DNA from: an uncultured Collinsella sp.
Lineage (GTDB): Bacteria; Actinomycetota; Coriobacteriia; Coriobacteriales; Coriobacteriaceae
DNA length: 64,000 bases
NCBI GenBank assembly: GCA_958443615.1
Contig: CAUCLI010000002.1
Coordinates: forward strand, 62,001-126,000
Direction of reading: 5' to 3'
Position numbers and translations under genes: made by a program. This document shows positions 1-8,680 of the stretch, piece by piece (positions within the stretch are counted from its first letter, which is position 1; every line of letters starts with the position of its first letter). A model generated the notes under the pieces. It ran no database searches, was not told the origin of the DNA, and was given only the letters and a program-made list of their open reading frames with translations.

Positions 1-122
1 GTACCCAAGTTGGGCGGAGACACACGTGGGGAAATTATGCTCCCGTTTGCTGGAGTGCCCGAACCGACCGCCGAATTCTCGGGCGAGGCGGCGGCGCGAA
101 CGGGTAGCGGGGACCGCGGGGG

Positions 123-1082
123 CTAGCCCAGGGAGTTCAGGCCGTCGGAGACGTCCTCGGCGGCGCCGGCGGCGTCGGCGGATTCCTCCGCCGGCTCATC
201 CTCGAAGTCGACGCCCTCGAGCGCGCAGCCATCGAAGCTGAAGGGCAGGTCGCCATACCACATGCGGAACAGGGCCGCGAGCGTGCCGTCAGACAGGGCC
301 TCGTCGAGGACCTCCATGGCCTGGGAGCCGAGCTCGGTGCCGGAGGTGACGATGGCGCCGTAGGAGAGCGTCGGGGCGACGGTGCCCACGAAGACGGTGC
401 CGGGATAGGCGCGGGCGAGGTAGGCGCCGGCCGTCGCATCGCAGGCGACGTAATCGGCCTCGCCGGCCGCGAGGGCCTCGAAGCACTCGTTCACATTCGA
501 TTGGGTCTTGAGGGTGGCCTCGATACCGACGGAGGACAGGGCGTCCTGCGCGGCGGAATCGCCCTGGACGGCGATGACGGCGCCCTGGAGCGAGGTCGCG
601 GAGACCGTGGGGACCTCGCGCGAGCCGTCGGCGGTCTTGGCGAAGATCGACGAGGCGTTCTGCACGAGCGCCTCGCTGACATCGACGCCCTCGCCATCCT
701 CATCGGAGCGGGCCCCGATATAGAGATCCGCCTTGCCCTTGGAAAGCGACCCCGCGGCATCGGCGGAGGAGACGACCTCGAGGTCGAGGCCCATGCGCTC
801 CGCGAGCAGGCGGGCGATATCCGCGTAGTATCCACTCGGCTTGCCCTCATGGTCCGTCATGGCCTGGGGAGCGTCGGTCATGTCCATGGCGACGGTGAGC
901 ACGCCGTCCTCGACGAGATCGTCGGCGCCCAGGGTCGCCTCGACCGGCTTCGCCTCGACCTCGGCGCGGGTCGGCGTGGTCAGCGAACAACCCGTGAGGC
1001 CCAGGCCCATTGCGAACGCGCATGCACCCGCGATCAGGCCGGCCATCCCCTTGCGACACGCGACGAACACGCGATCACCCAT
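123..1082 (-). CDS. ABC-type amino-acid-binding lipoprotein (SBP_bac_3 family)
   Basis: This 319-residue protein looks like an extracellular solute-binding lipoprotein of the family-3 (polar amino acid) type. It starts with a basic stretch, a hydrophobic segment at about residues 12-30 and a lipobox LTGC at about 29-32, so it should be lipid-anchored outside the membrane. The mature part has the two-lobe binding-protein pattern (MTDHEGKPSGYYADIARLLAERMG region, then KADLYIGARSDED), and the C-terminus is an acidic, Ala/Glu-rich tail. The ATG follows a strong purine-rich site (GGGGGAGACCAAG). No permease or ATPase gene is next to it inside the window; partners could lie beyond the left edge, which is downstream. 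The ligand cannot be told from the sequence. Confidence 0.85.
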   Translation of the reverse strand: MGDRVFVACRKGMAGLIAGACAFAMGLGLTGCSLTTPTRAEVEAKPVEATLGADDLVEDGVLTVAMDMTDAPQAMTDHEGKPSGYYADIARLLAERMGLDLEVVSSADAAGSLSKGKADLYIGARSDEDGEGVDVSEALVQNASSIFAKTADGSREVPTVSATSLQGAVIAVQGDSAAQDALSSVGIEATLKTQSNVNECFEALAAGEADYVACDATAGAYLARAYPGTVFVGTVAPTLSYGAIVTSGTELGSQAMEVLDEALSDGTLAALFRMWYGDLPFSFDGCALEGVDFEDEPAEESADAAGAAEDVSDGLNSLG

Positions 1083-1456
1083 CTTGGTCTCCCCCGCTCT
1101 CCGGCCGGTTCAGCGTCCCCGGCCCCCAAACGCCCGCGCGGCGGCGCGGGCGACAGTTATCACGGTTCCCCCAGCTGACCTGGTCTTTGACCCCACACTT
1201 GCGCACCGGGGCGTTTGCTCGTACCGCCGCGGCGGTATCACGACTAACCCGCTCGCCCGCGAGGCAGGTATTGCCTCTAAAAAGTAGCGACGGGCGGTGC
1301 GACTTACTTCTAGGACGCGCCATGATCGCCCCCGCGCGCACGCGACGGCTTACGTGGATCCCTTCGACCGCGTCTGTCTTGGACTGAGGAGCGCGACGAG
1401 CCAAGGGCACGCGCACACCCGCAACCACAGCCTGGGAGGAACTTCGGGGCATTATA
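1083..1456 (-). promoter_or_regulatory. Long untranslated leader and promoter of the binding-lipoprotein gene
   Basis: A perfect -10 box TATAAT lies at 1451-1456 on the minus strand, about 370 bases before the lipoprotein ATG. No convincing -35 box is present. The leader is GC-rich, with a small hairpin (GAGGC-N7-GCCTC, about 1260-1277) and a very strong hairpin at 1131-1152 (CGCCCGCGC paired with GCGCGGGCG, then TTT) about 50 bases before the start codon. This layout fits an attenuator or other cis-acting RNA, but I recognise no riboswitch family. The rest of the gap, 1457-1566, holds nothing I can name. Confidence 0.35.
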
Positions 1457-1566
1457 CCGCAGGTCACATGCAGATTGTGCCCGGGCATCGCGGCAATCGC
1501 CCGTCCCTCTCGCGGCGAGTGCGGGCATTCGGCAATTCGGCGGTGACTGCTCGGGCGAGCATAGCC

Positions 1567-2400
1567 TCAGCCCCACACGCGGGCGAAGGCGAGGCCGTCG
1601 ACGGCGCGGGCGCCCGCGGCCTTGAGCGCCGACGCCGCGGCGGACATGGTCGCCCCCGTGGTGATGACATCGTCGACCAGCAAGATGCGTTTGCCGCCCA
1701 CGGGCAGCACCACCTCGTAGGCACCGGCCGCCTCGGCCAGACGATCGACGCGGCCGAGTTCGCGCTGATCGGACGAACCGCGCTTGGCCAGGGCATCCAG
1801 CAAGGGAATATCCGAGCGCCCACTCAGGCGGCTCGCGATGAGCTCCATATGGTCGAAGCCGCGACGGCGGAAGGCCACCGCGGTGGCGGGGACAAAGACC
1901 AGCGCGTCGGCGCGAGTGAGAAAGCCTCCGTAGCGCTCGGGCGCCTCACGCTGCGCCCGCACCGCCGCGTCGAGCATGATGCGCGCGATCTCGGCGGCAA
2001 GGCGGCGCTCGCCCCCGTCCTTGTACGCGCGGACGATGCGGCCGACCGGCCCGTCGAACACGGCGGCCGCCAGGCATCGGTCGAGACCGCCCTTCGCACC
2101 CGCGCATTCCGTGCACACCATGGCCCCGAAGGGGGCGCCGCAGCGCAGACAGGAGCGAACGGGGTCTATGAACTGCATGGCATCCTCGCACGCCCCGCAG
2201 ATGAGCTCCCCCGGCCGCTCGCAGCCGGCGCACCTCGTGGGCGAGATCAGTTCGAGAGCGGCCTCGACCAGCGCTTCGACGGAACGCCGTCCCGCTTTTC
2301 CTTCCCCATTTCCAACCTGCGTGAAAAAGCCCCTCCCCGCAGGTGCGGGAAGGGGCTCGACGTCCGGTGTGGATGCGGGCTGGAAATGCGGCGCGCGCAC
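1567..2400 (-). CDS. comF: ComF-family phosphoribosyltransferase-like protein
   Basis: This protein of up to 277 residues has the ComF layout: an N-terminal zinc-ribbon region with four CxxC pairs (CAGC, CGAC, CLRC, CTEC, about residues 57-100) and a C-terminal type I phosphoribosyltransferase fold ending in the PRPP-binding loop VDDVITTGAT. ComF proteins support DNA uptake in competent bacteria; the enzymatic activity is not established. It follows ricT by four bases. The only in-frame start found upstream of the zinc region is a GTG at 2400, and the ricT terminator hairpin then falls within the first 26 codons. The true start is therefore uncertain. An ATG in another frame near 2310 does not help. 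Confidence 0.82.
   Translation of the reverse strand: MRAPHFQPASTPDVEPLPAPAGRGFFTQVGNGEGKAGRRSVEALVEAALELISPTRCAGCERPGELICGACEDAMQFIDPVRSCLRCGAPFGAMVCTECAGAKGGLDRCLAAAVFDGPVGRIVRAYKDGGERRLAAEIARIMLDAAVRAQREAPERYGGFLTRADALVFVPATAVAFRRRGFDHMELIASRLSGRSDIPLLDALAKRGSSDQRELGRVDRLAEAAGAYEVVLPVGGKRILLVDDVITTGATMSAAASALKAAGARAVDGLAFARVWG
2324..2357 (-). terminator. Rho-independent terminator after ricT
   Basis: On the minus strand a 13-bp stem (AGCCCCTTCCCGC / GCGGGGAGGGGCT, one mismatch) with loop ACCT is followed by TTTTTC. It lies 47 bases after the ricT stop and inside the 5' end of the comF reading frame. Confidence 0.8.
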
Positions 2401-2403
2401 GGG

Positions 2404-4023
2404 CTATTCCGTCGCGTTGCCGGCGTCGCCGCCGTCCTGCTTGGGCTTGCGGCTGCGACGGCGACGACGCTTCTTGGGAGCGCCCTCGGCATCGGCGGCT
2501 TCGGAACGCGCGGGACCATCGGTCGCGGGGCGGGGTTTGGCGCCGCCGCCATCGCCCGGGCGACGGCGCTGGACCTTGACCTCGCCATCGGCGAGCTGAT
2601 CGGCGACGGAGGGCGTCTCGGGCTTGCGGGCGCGGGAGCGGCGCTTGGCCTCTCCGGACGCGGCCTCCGCACCAGAGGAGGTGTGCTTGCGGCGGCGGCT
2701 CTTGCCCGGGGCGGCATCGGCGGGAGCGGCGCTCTCGCGCGGGGCGGCGGAATCGGCGGCGGAGGCGGGGGCCGCGCCGGAGCGATGACGGCGGCGGCGC
2801 GAGGGCTGCGCGGGCTCGGATGCGGCATCGGTGCGCGGGGCCTTGGACTCAGCGGCCTGGGGCTCCGCCTGCTCGGCGGCGCCGGAGCGACGGCGGCGGC
2901 GACGCGACTGCTGCGGCGCCTGCTCCTCCTCGGCCTCCTGGGAACGGCCCTTGGAGGGAGCGCCCTTGCGGCCGCGACGGCCGGAGCCTCCCTGCTCGAA
3001 CTTGGCGGCCTCCTCCTCGCGCATGCGACGGCGGCGCGGCGTGGGACCGGAGGCGACGATGCGGGCGGCCGTGTCCAGGCCGTCGCCCACATCGACGCCG
3101 TTCTTGCGGTCGAGCTCCATGAGGGCGAGCGCGAGCTCGGGCGACTCGAGGCGTTCGAGGACGTCGCGCGTCACGCAGTCGGGACGACAGGAGCACCCCT
3201 GCGCCTCGCAGCGCTGCTTGTTCTCCTCGGTGCTCGTCATATCGGCGAGGTCGACGCGGAAGACCTTGCCGTTCTCCAGGCGCAGCACCAGCTGCTCGCG
3301 CGGGGTGTTGTACTCCATGATGCGGGCCTTGCCCAGCGGGGTGTCGATGAGCGTCTTCTTCTTGGGGGCGCGGCTCTTGAAGTCCTTGTACGCCTCGAAC
3401 TCATAGCGCAGGCAGCACATGAGGCGGCCGCACACGCCCGAGATCTTCGCGGAGTTCAGCGGCAGGTCCTGCTCCTTGGCCATGCGGATGGAGACGGGCT
3501 CGAACTGCCCGCCGAAACGCGTGCAGCACAGCTCCTGGCCGCAGGTGGCGTACCCACCCTGCAGGCGGGTCTCGTCGCGCACGCCGATCTGACGCATGTC
3601 CACGCGCACATGGAAATGCGCGGAGAGGTCCTTGACGAGCTGGCGGAAGTCGACGCGGTCCTCGGCGGCGAAGTAGAAGACGGCCTTCTCCCCTCCGAAC
3701 AGGTACTCCACGCCCACGGGCTTCATGTCCAGACCGTTCTTCTCCACCAGGCGGCGGAAATCGAACATGGCGTCCTCGCCGGCGTCGGCCAGGTCGTCGG
3801 CGCGGTCGAGGTCAGCGTCGGTGGCGATGCGCACGACGGGCTTGAGCGGGGCGGCGAGCTCCTCGGGGTGCACCTCGAACGGGTCTGCCGTGACGAGGCC
3901 GATCTCGGTGCCGCGCTCGGTGGTGCAGATGGCGTGATCGCCGGCGAGGATGTCCAGATCGCGCGGATCGAACCACAGCTCGTGCGCGGCGAACGCGAAT
4001 TTGACGGGTACGACTACGGGCAT
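2404..4023 (-). CDS. ricT: PSP1-domain protein RicT (YaaT family)
   Basis: This 539-residue protein has a PSP1/RicT core at about residues 1-280 and a long low-complexity tail. The diagnostic cysteine clusters are present: CGQELCC at about 161-167 and CGRLMCC at about 198-204. In Bacillus RicT these belong to the iron-sulfur Ric (Y-) complex, which affects RNase Y-dependent RNA maturation. The tail (about 300-539) is unusually long and basic, with runs of arginine and Ala/Glu/Ser spacers, and may bind nucleic acid (inference). The ATG at 4023 overlaps the holB end by 10 bases; a longer open frame upstream is a shadow of holB. The tmk-holB-ricT order matches the Bacillus tmk region. Confidence 0.88.
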   Translation of the reverse strand: MPVVVPVKFAFAAHELWFDPRDLDILAGDHAICTTERGTEIGLVTADPFEVHPEELAAPLKPVVRIATDADLDRADDLADAGEDAMFDFRRLVEKNGLDMKPVGVEYLFGGEKAVFYFAAEDRVDFRQLVKDLSAHFHVRVDMRQIGVRDETRLQGGYATCGQELCCTRFGGQFEPVSIRMAKEQDLPLNSAKISGVCGRLMCCLRYEFEAYKDFKSRAPKKKTLIDTPLGKARIMEYNTPREQLVLRLENGKVFRVDLADMTSTEENKQRCEAQGCSCRPDCVTRDVLERLESPELALALMELDRKNGVDVGDGLDTAARIVASGPTPRRRRMREEEAAKFEQGGSGRRGRKGAPSKGRSQEAEEEQAPQQSRRRRRRSGAAEQAEPQAAESKAPRTDAASEPAQPSRRRRHRSGAAPASAADSAAPRESAAPADAAPGKSRRRKHTSSGAEAASGEAKRRSRARKPETPSVADQLADGEVKVQRRRPGDGGGAKPRPATDGPARSEAADAEGAPKKRRRRRSRKPKQDGGDAGNATE

Positions 4024-5159
4024 TGCAGTGCCTTCCTGATATCGAACAGCATGACCTCGATGGCCAGCTGGGGTGTGACGTTTCTGGTGATGCGGGCCTC
4101 GGCGCTCGAAACGGCATCGAGGGCGCGGGTGACGCCGGTCACCGTGGCGCGGGCGGCGATGCGCTCGACGACGTCTGCGACGTCCTCGTTCACGACGGGC
4201 TCGGACGCCGATGTGAGACGGACCAGGCAATCGCGCAGCAGGGAGCGGACGCTCGCCAGAGCCTCCATGATACCCGAACGCTCCCGGGCGTTCAGTTCGC
4301 GCTTGTTGCGGTCTTCCAGCTGCTTTAAAGCACCACGGGAGAGGTAGTCCTGGTTTTGCTCGAGAACCGCCTGCTGGGTCGATTTGACCTCGGCCAGGGG
4401 CGCCTTGATCGCGCCCATGAGGTCCTTGGCGGCGGCCAGGATATCGGCCTCGTCGGCATGGGCGAGCAAGTCCACGGCGCGGACCATGGCGCGACGGGCG
4501 GCCTGGCGATCGCCGCTCTTGAGGAACTCGACCGCGCGGGCGGGACTGCCGGCGACCGCGACGGCCATGCGGCACTTTTCCGGGTTGAGACCGGTGGCGT
4601 GCTCGACGGCGGTAGCGGCGTCCTCGAGCGAGAGCGGGCGGAACGGCACGCACTGGCAGCGCGACACGATCGTGGGCAGCATGACGTCGGCACTCGAGCC
4701 GAGTAGGATGAACGTCACCCCGGCGGGCGGCTCCTCGAGCGTCTTGAGCAGCGCGTTGGCGGTGTTCGCGCGCAGCTGCTCGGCGCGGTCGACGATGTAG
4801 ACCTTAGCCTTGGCGCGGATGGGCGCGAGCGCCACATCCTCGAGCAACTCGCGCGTCTGCGCGATAAGGTAGCCCGTGGCGGATTCGGGCGCGAAGTAAT
4901 GCACGTCCGGATGGGTGCGGCGGGCAACACGGCCGCAGTCGTCACAGGAGGCGCAGGCACCCGAGACGCCATCTTCGCCGCACAGAAGCGCCTGGGCCAG
5001 CGCCCAGGCGGCATCGAGCTTGCCGGAACCCGGCGAGCCGAGGAACAGATAGGCGTGGCTCGCACGGCCGCTCGTCACCGCACGGGCGAGGAAGTCGCGC
5101 ACACGTGGCTGCGTATCGAGCTTGGCAAGGAGGCTGTTGGGGGCGAGGCGGTCGGGCAT
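4014..5159 (-). CDS. holB: DNA polymerase III delta' subunit
   Basis: This 381-residue AAA+ clamp-loader subunit has a P-loop GSPGSGK at about 41-47, a zinc-module cysteine set (C60, C69, C72, C75), the DRAEQL segment in the Walker B region and the SRC sensor motif (IVSRCQC). It loads the sliding clamp as part of the clamp-loader complex. I chose the ATG at 5159 because it sits two bases after the tmk stop with GGGGAAG nine bases upstream; a GTG seven codons earlier would overlap tmk. The C-terminal collar domain is less conserved but of normal size. The gene is translationally coupled to tmk and ricT. Confidence 0.93.
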   Translation of the reverse strand: MPDRLAPNSLLAKLDTQPRVRDFLARAVTSGRASHAYLFLGSPGSGKLDAAWALAQALLCGEDGVSGACASCDDCGRVARRTHPDVHYFAPESATGYLIAQTRELLEDVALAPIRAKAKVYIVDRAEQLRANTANALLKTLEEPPAGVTFILLGSSADVMLPTIVSRCQCVPFRPLSLEDAATAVEHATGLNPEKCRMAVAVAGSPARAVEFLKSGDRQAARRAMVRAVDLLAHADEADILAAAKDLMGAIKAPLAEVKSTQQAVLEQNQDYLSRGALKQLEDRNKRELNARERSGIMEALASVRSLLRDCLVRLTSASEPVVNEDVADVVERIAARATVTGVTRALDAVSSAEARITRNVTPQLAIEVMLFDIRKALQCP

Positions 5160-5161
5160 GG

Positions 5162-5842
5162 CTAGCACTTCCCCTGACACGTCTGCAGCGCCACGGCAAC
5201 ATCATCCTCAGGCACGTTCATCCCGGCCGATCGGAGCTCGCCAACAACGTTGGAGAACACCTCGACGATGGATCCGCCGGCATCGATCAGCTTCACGCGA
5301 TCCGGCTCATCGGCGGCAACCGCGCGGAACCCCGCGGCAACGCGCTGTTGGAACTCCAGGCCCTTGAGCTCGAGGCGGTCCTCGGCTTCACGGCCGGAAC
5401 GGCGGCGCAGGGCGTCCTCGACCGGCAGATCGAACACGAATGTCAGATCGGGACGGCAACCGTCCACCGCGAGCCCGTTTGCCTGAGACACCATGCCGCG
5501 GTCCAAACCATCGGCAAAGGCCTGGTACGCCGTGGTTGAATCGTAGAAGCGATCACAGACCACCGTCTTGCCGGCGGCGAGCGCCGGCCTAATCACCTGA
5601 TGCACGAGCTGGGCGCGCGCGGCTTCGTACAGCAGCAGCTCGCACACATCGCCCATCTCGCTGTTTGCGGGATCGAGCAGGATGGCGCGGATCTGCTCGG
5701 AAATGGCAACGCCACCCGGCTCGCGCAAGCGCAGCACATCGTGACCAGCGGCCTCGAGAGCTGCCGCGATGAGGGTCGCTTGGGTGGACTTCCCGCAGCC
5801 GTCGATTCCCTCGACGGTTATGAACAGGCCTCGCGAACTCAT
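5162..5842 (-). CDS. tmk: Thymidylate kinase
   Basis: This 226-residue enzyme phosphorylates dTMP to dTDP for DNA synthesis. It shows the P-loop GIDGCGKST (about 12-20), the REPGG motif, the DRFYDS motif and an arginine-containing LID region (RRRSGREAEDR). The length is slightly above the usual 205-215 residues because of a C-terminal extension. It lies three bases after topA and two bases before holB, in one replication-related block. Confidence 0.95.
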   Translation of the reverse strand: MSSRGLFITVEGIDGCGKSTQATLIAAALEAAGHDVLRLREPGGVAISEQIRAILLDPANSEMGDVCELLLYEAARAQLVHQVIRPALAAGKTVVCDRFYDSTTAYQAFADGLDRGMVSQANGLAVDGCRPDLTFVFDLPVEDALRRRSGREAEDRLELKGLEFQQRVAAGFRAVAADEPDRVKLIDAGGSIVEVFSNVVGELRSAGMNVPEDDVAVALQTCQGKC

Positions 5843-5845
5843 GTC

Positions 5846-8401
5846 CTACGCCTTCTCGGTCGCGGTCTTCTTGACGGTCGTTTTCTTCGCCGTGGTCTTC
5901 TTTGTCGTCGTCTTCTTGGCGGTCGAAGCCGTCTTCTTCGCGGCGGCCTTGCCGCGGGCGGGCTTCTTCTCCTTGCCGGGGCAGTCCATGTTCACGCAGA
6001 TGCGCCACGGGCCGCGCGCGGTCTCGACCACCACCACGGGCGCGCCGCAGTGCTCGCAGACCTCGCCGGTGGCGGAGAGCTTACCGCGGGCGGGCAACGG
6101 GTAGCTCACTCCGCAGTCGTCGTAGTTGGTGCAACGGATGAAGCGCTTGCCGCTCTTCTCGCTCTTATGCGCGATCAGATCGCCGTGACGGCCCGCCTCG
6201 GCGCACACGGAGCACTCGCCCACCTTGAGGTCGGGCTCGTAGTTGGTGGGACACTTCGGGTTCACGCACTGCTCGTAGGCCTTTTGGCGGAACGGCTGGC
6301 ACTTGATGCGCGGGGCGCCGCACTCGGGGCACACGGCGGCCTCGCCCTCGAGCGGGCTCACCTTCACGCCGGAGGGCACGGGATAGGTCACGTCGCACTC
6401 CGGCCAACCCATGCAACCGATGAAGCTGCCGCGCGTCTTGGCGCTCGTCTTCATGACGAGGTCCTTGCCGCACGCGGGGCAGGCGCCCACGCGGGCGTCG
6501 GCGGTGACGGCGTCCGAAATCGCCTCGCCCAGATCGTCTTTGTGCTCGATGAGCGCGTCGAGCATGCCGGCGAGCAGCGCGCGGGAGTGGTCCACCACGT
6601 GCTCCTGCGTGTCGGCGCCCTCGGCGACCTTGGTCATGTCGGCGTCGAGCTCGGCGGTCATGTCGGGCGTGGTGACGCGCGGCGCGAACTCCGAGAGCGC
6701 GTCGATGATGGCGAGGCCGAGCTGACTCGGCTCGATGGGGTCGTTCTTGAGGTAGCGCACCGCATAGAGGCGCTCGATGATGCTCGCGCGCGTCGACTTG
6801 GTACCCAGGCCGCGCTTTTCCATCTCCTGGACGAGCTTGCCCTGGCTGTAGCGCGCGGGCGGCTCGGTCTGCTTGGCCTCGAGCTTGATGTCGCACACGT
6901 CGATGACATCGCCCTCGGCCAGCGCGGGCAGCTGCTCGTCGCGCTTGAGGCCGTACGGATAGGCCTCGCGGAAGCCGGCCTCCACCAGCACGTCACCGCT
7001 GGCGGCGAACGGCTCGCCGCCGACATCGATGGACAGCTTGGTGTTCTCGATGGTCGCAGGGCCCATGAGCGTCGCCAGGAAGCGGCGGGCGATGAGGTTG
7101 TAGAGCTTGAGCTGGCCGCCGTCGAGCGTGGTGGGGTCGCCCTGGCCGGTGGGGTGGATCGGCGGGTGGTCGGTGGTCTCGACCTTGCCACGCGTGGGCG
7201 TGAGCGGGCCGGCGAGGACCTTCTTGCACACGGGCGCGAGCGCCGGGGTGCCGGAGGCCAGGCCGCGCACGATGCCCTCGATATCCAGCGTCTTGGGATA
7301 CACCGTGTTATCGACGCGGGGATAGGAGATGAAACCGCTCATGTAGAGCGACTCGGCGATGCGCATGGTGCGCGCGGGACTGATGCCCTCGGCAGCCGCT
7401 GCCGCCTGCAGCGCGGTGGTGTTGAACGGCACCGGGGGCTGCTGCTTGCGGCTGCGCTTGGCCACGGCGGTAACGGTGCCCGTGGTCGCTCCCTCGACGT
7501 GCGAGAACGCCGCCTCGGCGGCCGCCTTGTCCGTGAAGCGCGCCGTGGTGTGCGCGATCTTGAACTCTTGGTCGGACGCCTCGCCAAGCCCTCGGATCTG
7601 CCAGTAATCCTCGGGCACGAACGCCATGCGCTCGCGCTCGCGCTCGACCACCAGGGCGAGCGTGGGAGTCTGCACGCGGCCGGCGGAGCGCACGTTGCCA
7701 AAGCCGCCGAACTTGGCGAGCGTGAGGTAACGCGTGAGGACCGCACCCCAGATGAGGTCGATGTACTGGCGGGACTCGCCGGCGTCGGCCAGGTCCTGGT
7801 CGAGTTCGACCAGGTTGGCGAAGGCCTCGGTGACCTCGCCCTTGATGAGCGCGGAGTAACGTGCGCGGCGGGCGGGCAGCTCGGGCGCGACCTCGCGGAT
7901 CATGTTGAGGGCGTCCGAGCCGATGAGCTCTCCCTCGCGGTCGAAGTCCGTGGCGATGATGACCTCGTCGGCCTTTTTCGCGAGGTTCTTGAGGACGCGG
8001 ATGATCTCCTTCTCCGCGGGGTTCTTGATGATCGGCGACCACGTGAGGTACGGCAGGCTCTCGACCTTCCAGCCCTTGATGTTGATGCCGTTGGCGAGGA
8101 AGGGCTTGCGCTTGGTGTCATACGGCGGGCGGGCGAGGCTGTCTGGCACGCCCGCGGGCAGCACCTCACCGTCCTCGGTCAGGCTGTACCAACCCATCTT
8201 CTTGTCGAACAAGATCTCGTCGGGGAAATCCGGTGCGAGGATGTGGCCGGCAAGGCCCATCGAGACCCAGTCCTCACCGTCGACCTTGAAACGGTAGACC
8301 TGCGTGTTGTAGACCTTGTCGTTCTTCGGCGCGCCGGCGTCGGCCAGCAGCTGCGCGATCTTCTGCGCGGCGATGTTCTTCTCTGCAACGACGAGCTTCA
8401 C
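5846..8401 (-). CDS. topA: Type IA DNA topoisomerase I with four zinc fingers and a Lys-rich tail
   Basis: This 851-residue enzyme relaxes negatively supercoiled DNA. The TOPRIM domain begins at the first residue (KLVVAEKNIAA) and carries DFDREGE at about 152-158; the catalytic tyrosine lies in GFISYPRVDNTVYP (Tyr about 360). These two motifs look more like archaeal-type topoisomerase I than the common bacterial TopA. Four CxxC...C zinc fingers follow at about 630-800, and the last 45 residues are a Lys/Ala/Thr-rich tail of the kind that helps actinobacterial TopA bind DNA. It is the first gene of the tmk-holB-ricT block as transcribed. A TATATA stretch at about 8443-8449 could be its -10 box. 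Confidence 0.93.
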   Translation of the reverse strand: MKLVVAEKNIAAQKIAQLLADAGAPKNDKVYNTQVYRFKVDGEDWVSMGLAGHILAPDFPDEILFDKKMGWYSLTEDGEVLPAGVPDSLARPPYDTKRKPFLANGINIKGWKVESLPYLTWSPIIKNPAEKEIIRVLKNLAKKADEVIIATDFDREGELIGSDALNMIREVAPELPARRARYSALIKGEVTEAFANLVELDQDLADAGESRQYIDLIWGAVLTRYLTLAKFGGFGNVRSAGRVQTPTLALVVERERERMAFVPEDYWQIRGLGEASDQEFKIAHTTARFTDKAAAEAAFSHVEGATTGTVTAVAKRSRKQQPPVPFNTTALQAAAAAEGISPARTMRIAESLYMSGFISYPRVDNTVYPKTLDIEGIVRGLASGTPALAPVCKKVLAGPLTPTRGKVETTDHPPIHPTGQGDPTTLDGGQLKLYNLIARRFLATLMGPATIENTKLSIDVGGEPFAASGDVLVEAGFREAYPYGLKRDEQLPALAEGDVIDVCDIKLEAKQTEPPARYSQGKLVQEMEKRGLGTKSTRASIIERLYAVRYLKNDPIEPSQLGLAIIDALSEFAPRVTTPDMTAELDADMTKVAEGADTQEHVVDHSRALLAGMLDALIEHKDDLGEAISDAVTADARVGACPACGKDLVMKTSAKTRGSFIGCMGWPECDVTYPVPSGVKVSPLEGEAAVCPECGAPRIKCQPFRQKAYEQCVNPKCPTNYEPDLKVGECSVCAEAGRHGDLIAHKSEKSGKRFIRCTNYDDCGVSYPLPARGKLSATGEVCEHCGAPVVVVETARGPWRICVNMDCPGKEKKPARGKAAAKKTASTAKKTTTKKTTAKKTTVKKTATEKA

Positions 8402-8556
8402 GTCGAGCTCCTCCTCGTACGGCGCGAGCGCGCCAGACGCTTTTATATATAGTGTGGGTCAGTGTACACGAGTTCCACCGTTCACGCTAAAAGCCCACGC
8501 CGTGGCAAGAGGGATCCGCCTCGAACCGCCCGCGCGCTCCATGCCTCTTGCGAGCG

Positions 8557-8638
8557 CCCCTCTCGGCCGCCTTCGCCCCTCTCGGCAGCATCCACCCCCC
8601 CTCTCGGCAGCATCCACCCCCCTCTCGGCAGCCTTCAC
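8557..8638. repeat. Tandem GC-rich repeats, about 20-22 bp, four copies
   Basis: Four adjacent copies of a unit beginning CCCCTCTCGGCAGC are visible. The two middle copies continue ATCCACC, while the outer two continue CTTC; the first copy has CCG for CAG. The copies differ slightly in length. Confidence 0.85.
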
Positions 8639-8680
8639 ATCATTGAGATGCAACCAAAGTCACGCTCTAACACCCGATTT

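Noticed and set aside
1083..1300. Possible c-di-AMP (ydaO-type) riboswitch
   Set aside because: The strings GGTCAGCT and GGGGGAACC recall parts of that motif, but their order and the surrounding helices do not fit. I keep only a generic leader call.
1297..4347. Plus-strand open frame of 1016 codons
   Set aside because: It runs antisense to comF, ricT and holB and encodes a low-complexity Ala/Gly/Arg/His-rich product. It is a by-product of high GC content.
5600..8452. Plus-strand open frame of 950 codons
   Set aside because: Antisense to topA and tmk, with His/Leu/Val-rich low-complexity translation and no domain pattern.
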